Source: Panorpa germanica (taxonomy: Eukaryota; Arthropoda; Insecta; Mecoptera; Panorpidae). From it: a DNA stretch of 64,000 nucleotides. This document shows, piece after piece, positions 59,288-64,000 of this stretch; position 1 is the stretch's first letter, and the number at the start of each line of letters is the position of its first letter. Below the pieces are notes generated by a model. That model was not told where the DNA came from. It did no database searches and saw only the letters and a program-made list of their open reading frames with translations. The stretch is taken from NCBI GenBank assembly GCA_963678705.1, contig OY783211.1, positions 15,390,603-15,454,602 on the forward strand, written 5' to 3'. Both the position numbers and the translations under genes were made by a program.

Positions 59288-60584
59288 ATGGAAAATTTTG
59301 TAGAAAAACGAAATGGCTTACGAAGAACTCGTTCAGTTCGAGCTAGTTTAAGAATGTTAGGAAATAAATTTAAAAATTCCAAAAATTCAGAAACTGGACA
59401 ATTAAATAGTTCGCTGGAGCAAAACTACAGTACAAAAAGTTCTGAAAATAGTTCTAAGAAAAATATATTTAATGTAAATAATATACCAGAACAAAAGCTA
59501 GAAAAGAATCAAAAAATTATATCAATTAGCAACGAAAAATTAAATAGATTAGAGAAGAATCCAAAGAAGTATCGTAACTGTGATATATACAGAACTCCTG
59601 CAATAGTTGCGCCTAAAGCAGCTGCTCTTTTGCATATACCGTCCAGCTCGCTACCTCCGAAGTTTGAGAATAATTATCTGGAAAATCGGCGTGGAAATGA
59701 CTACGTAGTTCTTAACATAAAGTCACAACCAAACATAGCACGTAACTGCCAAATGATGGACAAACGCTCCAACTTTGGGAGAGACGATTTGCTTTTCCCT
59801 TCAGATTTTGACTTGGGTAGTTCCAGCGAAGTTTATAGTGATGAATTCTACCACAAGCAGACTGATGCATATGCCAAAAAGGAACCGGAAACCAAAATAC
59901 CATCGATCATTAATAACAATGATGGCTACTCAAACTTTGGGTTCAAAAATGATACTTTAGAAGAGTTAAAACTGAAACAGAAGTATCAGGATGTCAATTT
60001 GACGCCTACGGGGAATGAGGAAGATTTGGAAGACCGGCAATATCTGAGTCCACTCAAAAAGGTAACGCGATTAGATAAATACCCTCGCGATTACATAGAC
60101 GCAGATAACGGAAGGTCTAGCAAATTATTAAGGAATATAAACAAGGAAAATATTGAAGAAATGTGCATGAATAGAAGAGGCGATGTGGAACCGATTTATC
60201 AAAATATTGAGAGTTTGGATCTGGGACAAAACAGACAAAATAATTTCAGAGAATATGTGCCCAAATTACATCGAAATTATAGCACAAAAGTAAATAATGT
60301 TAAAGAGAATCTACTATTGAAAAATCAAAATGTGAAATCAAATGAAAATCTCTCCAAAGATTCGAAAAGAAATTCTAAAAATGAAACAAATTCTGATGAT
60401 GGCAATAAAAATAAACCAATATTGCCGAAGCAGCTTACTGTGGCACACCTTTTCACGATGGGGCGAAAAATAGAACATTTTCCGTTTCATAGGAAATTTT
60501 CGGAGGAAAATATTTCATCGCCAAAGCAGTATACAGACAGCGTGAAGACAGCTACAATTAGAAGGAACTCGATGTGGACCTCAA
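59288..60584 (+). CDS. Long first coding exon, disordered basic protein, unrecognised
   Basis: The ATG has a good context (AAAAATGG) and an in-frame TGA two codons upstream, so translation of this exon starts here. It encodes about 432 residues before a donor-like CTCAA|GTATGT (60585). The frame runs on to 60634, but those last codons (hydrophobic, AT-rich) look intronic. The exon ends in phase 1. The N-terminus MENFVEKRNGLRRTRSVRAS followed by LRMLGNKFK is basic and could form an amphipathic, membrane- or partner-binding helix. The rest is rich in Asn, Lys, Ser and Glu, with no transmembrane segment or enzyme motif. Notable parts are TPAIVAPKAAALLHIPSSS (about 105-123), EPIYQNIESLDLG and KPILPKQLTVAHLFTMGRK. 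RRTRSVRAS and TIRRNSM resemble basophilic-kinase sites. The size and composition fit the disordered N-terminal region of a larger scaffold or signalling protein whose domains lie beyond the window. The alternative is a single-exon protein of 448 residues. Confidence 0.7.
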
Positions 60585-63364
60585 GTATGTTGCATTCAAA
60601 TTTTATATTAACTCTCTTCTTTTATAATTTTTAAGTGTAATAATTTTGTAAATGGTAAATTCAATACTGCGCATGCGTTGTAAAATAGGATTACACTTAT
60701 ACAGATATACATACAGCTCGGTAGTTTACTGTTCATCAATATACTACTGTACCGTAGAAGCACATAATTCATACGTCCTTATTTTTAATATTTTTGCAAT
60801 CGTATCTTTGACTCGTAAAATTTTGCCGACTATATCCGTCCTCTTCAGATTCACACAGTCGAAAAAGTCGTGTGACAAAGATACGAAGATATACGTTTTC
60901 AAAGTGAGTTTACCCCTAATCCGACACTGCATGTATAATATTACTAATAATGAAATAAATGCGATTTACTTATTGTTTGTCTTTTAACAATAGTTATTGA
61001 CAATTTCTTTCAATTGTTAATAACCTATTTATTAAATAAGCGTTAATTAAAACCTCTACATCAGCATTTATTATTAACTAATCATCAGCATAATGCTGCT
61101 AACATTTTGCCCTAACTTCTATGTTACATATTTAATTCAACTCATAATTATTTCAAACAAACTTCCTCGAATTACCTCATTATGATTTCAGTTTTCATTT
61201 TTTATTAATTGTTCGTTAAATTAAAATATTCGCATATCAAATATACACAACTTAAACAAAAAATTAAACTTTCTCTAATTTTAATTATGATTTTCCTCTT
61301 CTTCAAACATGCACACTTTTACAAAGTTTTAGTTCTAATTTTTAATATTTTAAATACAGAGAACTTTTTTTAATTTTTATTTTTAACAGAAAAGTAATTT
61401 ATGTTATGTTACTTGCATGTTCGGTTTATTAAAATGATTCATAACGTTCAACTACCGTAAATTGTATTTTATTGCAAAACTGTTTTTTTAGATTTCAAGT
61501 AAAATTCAATGCGCGCGTGACTATATGATGAATATATAGTAAAGTCGTTGATATTGCATAAACGCATAAAAAATAGGTGCGGCGAATGTTCTATTGCATA
61601 CACTGTTAAATATTCTCTTAAATTCAATTTAGATTTGTTAATTAGGAAATATAATGCTAAATATTGTAAATATGTTCAAGTATATATGAAATTATTGCAC
61701 GCGAGATCTTTTTTAGAAAAACCAGTTGCCGTAATAATTATTCGCGTTATGTGAATTCGAATTATCGCGTTGCAGAAACTCGATAAAACTCAATGCTGAA
61801 GAAATGTAATTGAATCACTAAAAAGCCAAATGCAGTTAAGTCTATATTTTGACATGTTTCGATTTTTGTAAAATTTAATAGAATAAATAATATTCTTTTC
61901 CGTTTTGAAAAGAATTACTCGTTCATTTCATATTATGGGAGCATTTATTCCTTCTTTTTTAAGCTTTTAACAGAGCCCTAATTTAAGGTATGAAGTGGTT
62001 AAATGTCCAATTTGCGCGTCCAAAAAATAAATTTGTAAAGCTGGCCCTTAGGTATGTTCTTAAAAGCTACTCCGTCAAAGTGACAAACACTGTCAACCTG
62101 GTCGGTATCACTTGTTTTACGCCCCAAACCCAGTTTCGTCTTCCTCACCAAGAACTCGTTAGTGCACTTGCTTTAAATATGATTATTTACATTAATACAT
62201 TAATTAACTCGATTTCCTTTTTTAAACCTAACCGCATTGGTTTCTGAGCGACTCAATTGAATACCAACAAACAAAAAAAAAAGTTATTTAGAATAAGAAG
62301 TAGAAAAGCAGGAAGGAGTTTAATGTTCTTTTATAATCCTGAATTACGATATCCTTTTTGGTTTTCTACTTCTGTTTCTATATTGACTTTGCTTTGTTCT
62401 CATGCAAAATTTAATTGTATTTAATCGTTTAGAAGTTAATTTAGATTAAGTCCACAAAAGAGAATCATTTTTTTTAACTTATTTTAATGAATAATATTTT
62501 TTGACCAATATCTAGTTTTGTAATAATTCCCTCTTCGGAATTCGAACCCGAACCCATGGTATTTATGCATCTCGTTACTCATACAGCCTATAAATCAGTT
62601 TACATCAGTACATGCTCTTCCGCACGCCAATTCCTCGGGTTTTTTCGTTGTTATCTTTAGAATAACAATAGAGTTTTATGCATAATTTTATCAAAACGCA
62701 TTTAAATATTTTCTGTAATATAAATAAAGTGACGTAAGATTTCCTACTGTTTACATTTATCACAGTTTACTACAAAACAAAATGCGTACAAATGATTATC
62801 AAATCATTGGGTAGTCACCAGCTCTAGATCCGTCAAGGAAACCACAATAACGCTTTCGATAAAAAAAATGGCGTCCGTTGAATCATTATTTCAAAACCAA
62901 ACCGAATTAATAATTAAAAAATTTCATTTTATTTGTAATTAGAGCATAAAATATTACAATATTCATTTTGTTCTAAAAACCTGGTTCAATACACGTCCAC
63001 TAGCAGCACGTCCGATTGTTCGGGCACGACAGCGTATAAAGCTAATAGAAAGCATGGCAATGCAAGGTAATCAATGACGTAACAAGGATAGGAACCGGAA
63101 GTAGAGTCAATGTTGGAACTCAAGATGAATACCAACTTAAAATAAAACAAGTTGTAGTTAATTATTAGTTTATATATCATTATTGCGATCTTTAAGTTGT
63201 TGATAGTTCATGGTTTATCCGCATGGAAATAAACGAATATATAACATAACCTCACTAAAATTAGTTTTAAAACGTTAAATTGCACCGCTTTGGAGGCCGA
63301 TTCAAATTATAGACATAAATCGTATTGATAAATAAATTATTTGAATAAATTTTAAATTATGAAT

Positions 63365-63370
<6 letters not shown>
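60585..63370. other. Intron-like AT-rich DNA
   Basis: No further exon with paired splice sites was recognised. Frames at 60652-60987, 61548-61754, 61990-62247 and 62986-63180 (minus) are unsupported. A tRNA-like word (GGTTCGAATTC on the minus strand near 62540) lacks a fold. Confidence 0.4.

Positions 63371-63396
<26 letters not shown>
63371..63396. repeat. (TA)13 microsatellite
   Basis: Short pure TA run. Confidence 0.95.
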
Positions 63397-63958
63397 CAAT
63401 TATTGTATCAAAAAATAAATATTTAAAAGATAGTTGTAGAATATAAAAAAACCTTTTAAATGATATATGACATGTTTATATATTATAATGGTATTAGGAA
63501 ATATGGGCTTATGAACCTGGACTTAATTTTTACAAAACGGAACTATATATTGATAAAGTTAGCTTGGTTAAAATCCAGTTTAGTTGTGAACCTCAAAAAG
63601 TTGTGAACTTTAAGTAGAAGTTAAAATTGTTTAACTCTTTTCAATAGAACTCTTTCCGAGACCAATCTCGGTAGTATAATAATGGTGTCGCCATTTGCAT
63701 ATTTTTAATAAACGGTAATATTTAACGAATATGTTTTTCCTGCTCCATAAATATTAATATGGTTTATCCAAAGGAAGTATATTAACATTTATCAAATTCA
63801 TTTCTGAGAAAGTATCTTTGAAATTAATTTTTATATTTCTTCTTCGAACCTAGTCGATTTACTAGATCTAATTAACATAGCGCAAGCTCCTCGGACGTGC
63901 AACAAATAATTAATTTTCGCACCAGATATTCTAAATACTGTATTTTCCTTGTAACTTC
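63397..63958. other. Non-coding AT-rich DNA
   Basis: No supported feature. Confidence 0.4.
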
Positions 63959-64000
63959 AAATCTCTTTCTTTTAAGTACCTATACTCGTATAAGTTGTAA
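63959..64000 (+). mobile_element. LINE-type 3' untranslated fragment running off the window
   Basis: AAATCTCTTTCTTTTAAGTA followed by CCTATACTCGTATAAGTTGTAA resembles 44545-44590. The unit continues beyond the window end, so its length is unknown. Confidence 0.4.

Noticed and set aside
60585-60634. Continuation of the long exon to a stop
   Set aside because: The codons turn AT-rich and hydrophobic right after a GTATGT donor-like site, so they are read as intron. A single-exon form remains possible.
62525-62610. Possible tRNA or SINE on the minus strand (GGTTCGAATTC word)
   Set aside because: Only a B-box-like word is present. The stems do not pair into a cloverleaf and no A box is convincing.
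1-64000. CRISPR arrays, operons or bacterial features
   Set aside because: The window is intron-like eukaryotic DNA with no spaced direct-repeat array or gene clusters.

Overview
The window is AT-rich, intron-like animal DNA, most likely from an insect. The evidence is the lack of long reading frames, splice-bounded GC-richer islands, several families of short inverted-repeat transposons (MITEs), a non-autonomous Helitron of a type common in insects, LINE and tRNA-type SINE fragments, and a Ty3/Gypsy LTR element with a tRNA-Leu-like primer site. There is no sign of a bacterial or organellar source, and the species cannot be named from the sequence.

Host coding sequence is sparse and all on the + strand. 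A 185-nt exon (11295-11479) sits between good splice sites. A short basic first-exon candidate lies at 31814-31913 and a 35-nt GC-rich micro-exon candidate at 33364-33398. A long first coding exon (59288-60584) encodes about 432 residues of a disordered Asn/Lys/Ser-rich protein. The donors at 11479, 31913 and 60584 all fall in phase 1, so they could be alternative 5' exons of one large gene that continues beyond the window. I do not recognise the gene.

The most conspicuous mobile element is an LTR retroelement at 39060-44533 on the minus strand. It has two 821-bp LTRs in which I see no difference and an ATAA target duplication. It is a fossil copy: recent, but broken and short for its family. 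It landed inside an older LINE fragment whose pieces lie on both sides (38860-39059 and 44538-44640).

The rest is a mosaic of small repeats. There are three PIF/Harbinger-like MITE copies (186-515, 11785-12260, 35451-35759) and a second TAA-flanked MITE (45135-45260). A TA-flanked MITE with 45-bp ends lies at 2705-3138. Two families share one terminus (7527-7768 and 19215-19445; 8720-9127 and 52089-52520). Other elements are a foldback (20681-20834), a Helitron (15196-15486), a hAT remnant keeping the end of its transposase (51192-51656), several unclassified dispersed repeats, and (TA)n microsatellites. About 9 kb from 22.5 to 31.8 kb and most of 53.7-59.2 kb hold nothing I can name. I found no clear new biological system. 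The best leads are the hidden exons with matching phase and the relationships among the MITE families.
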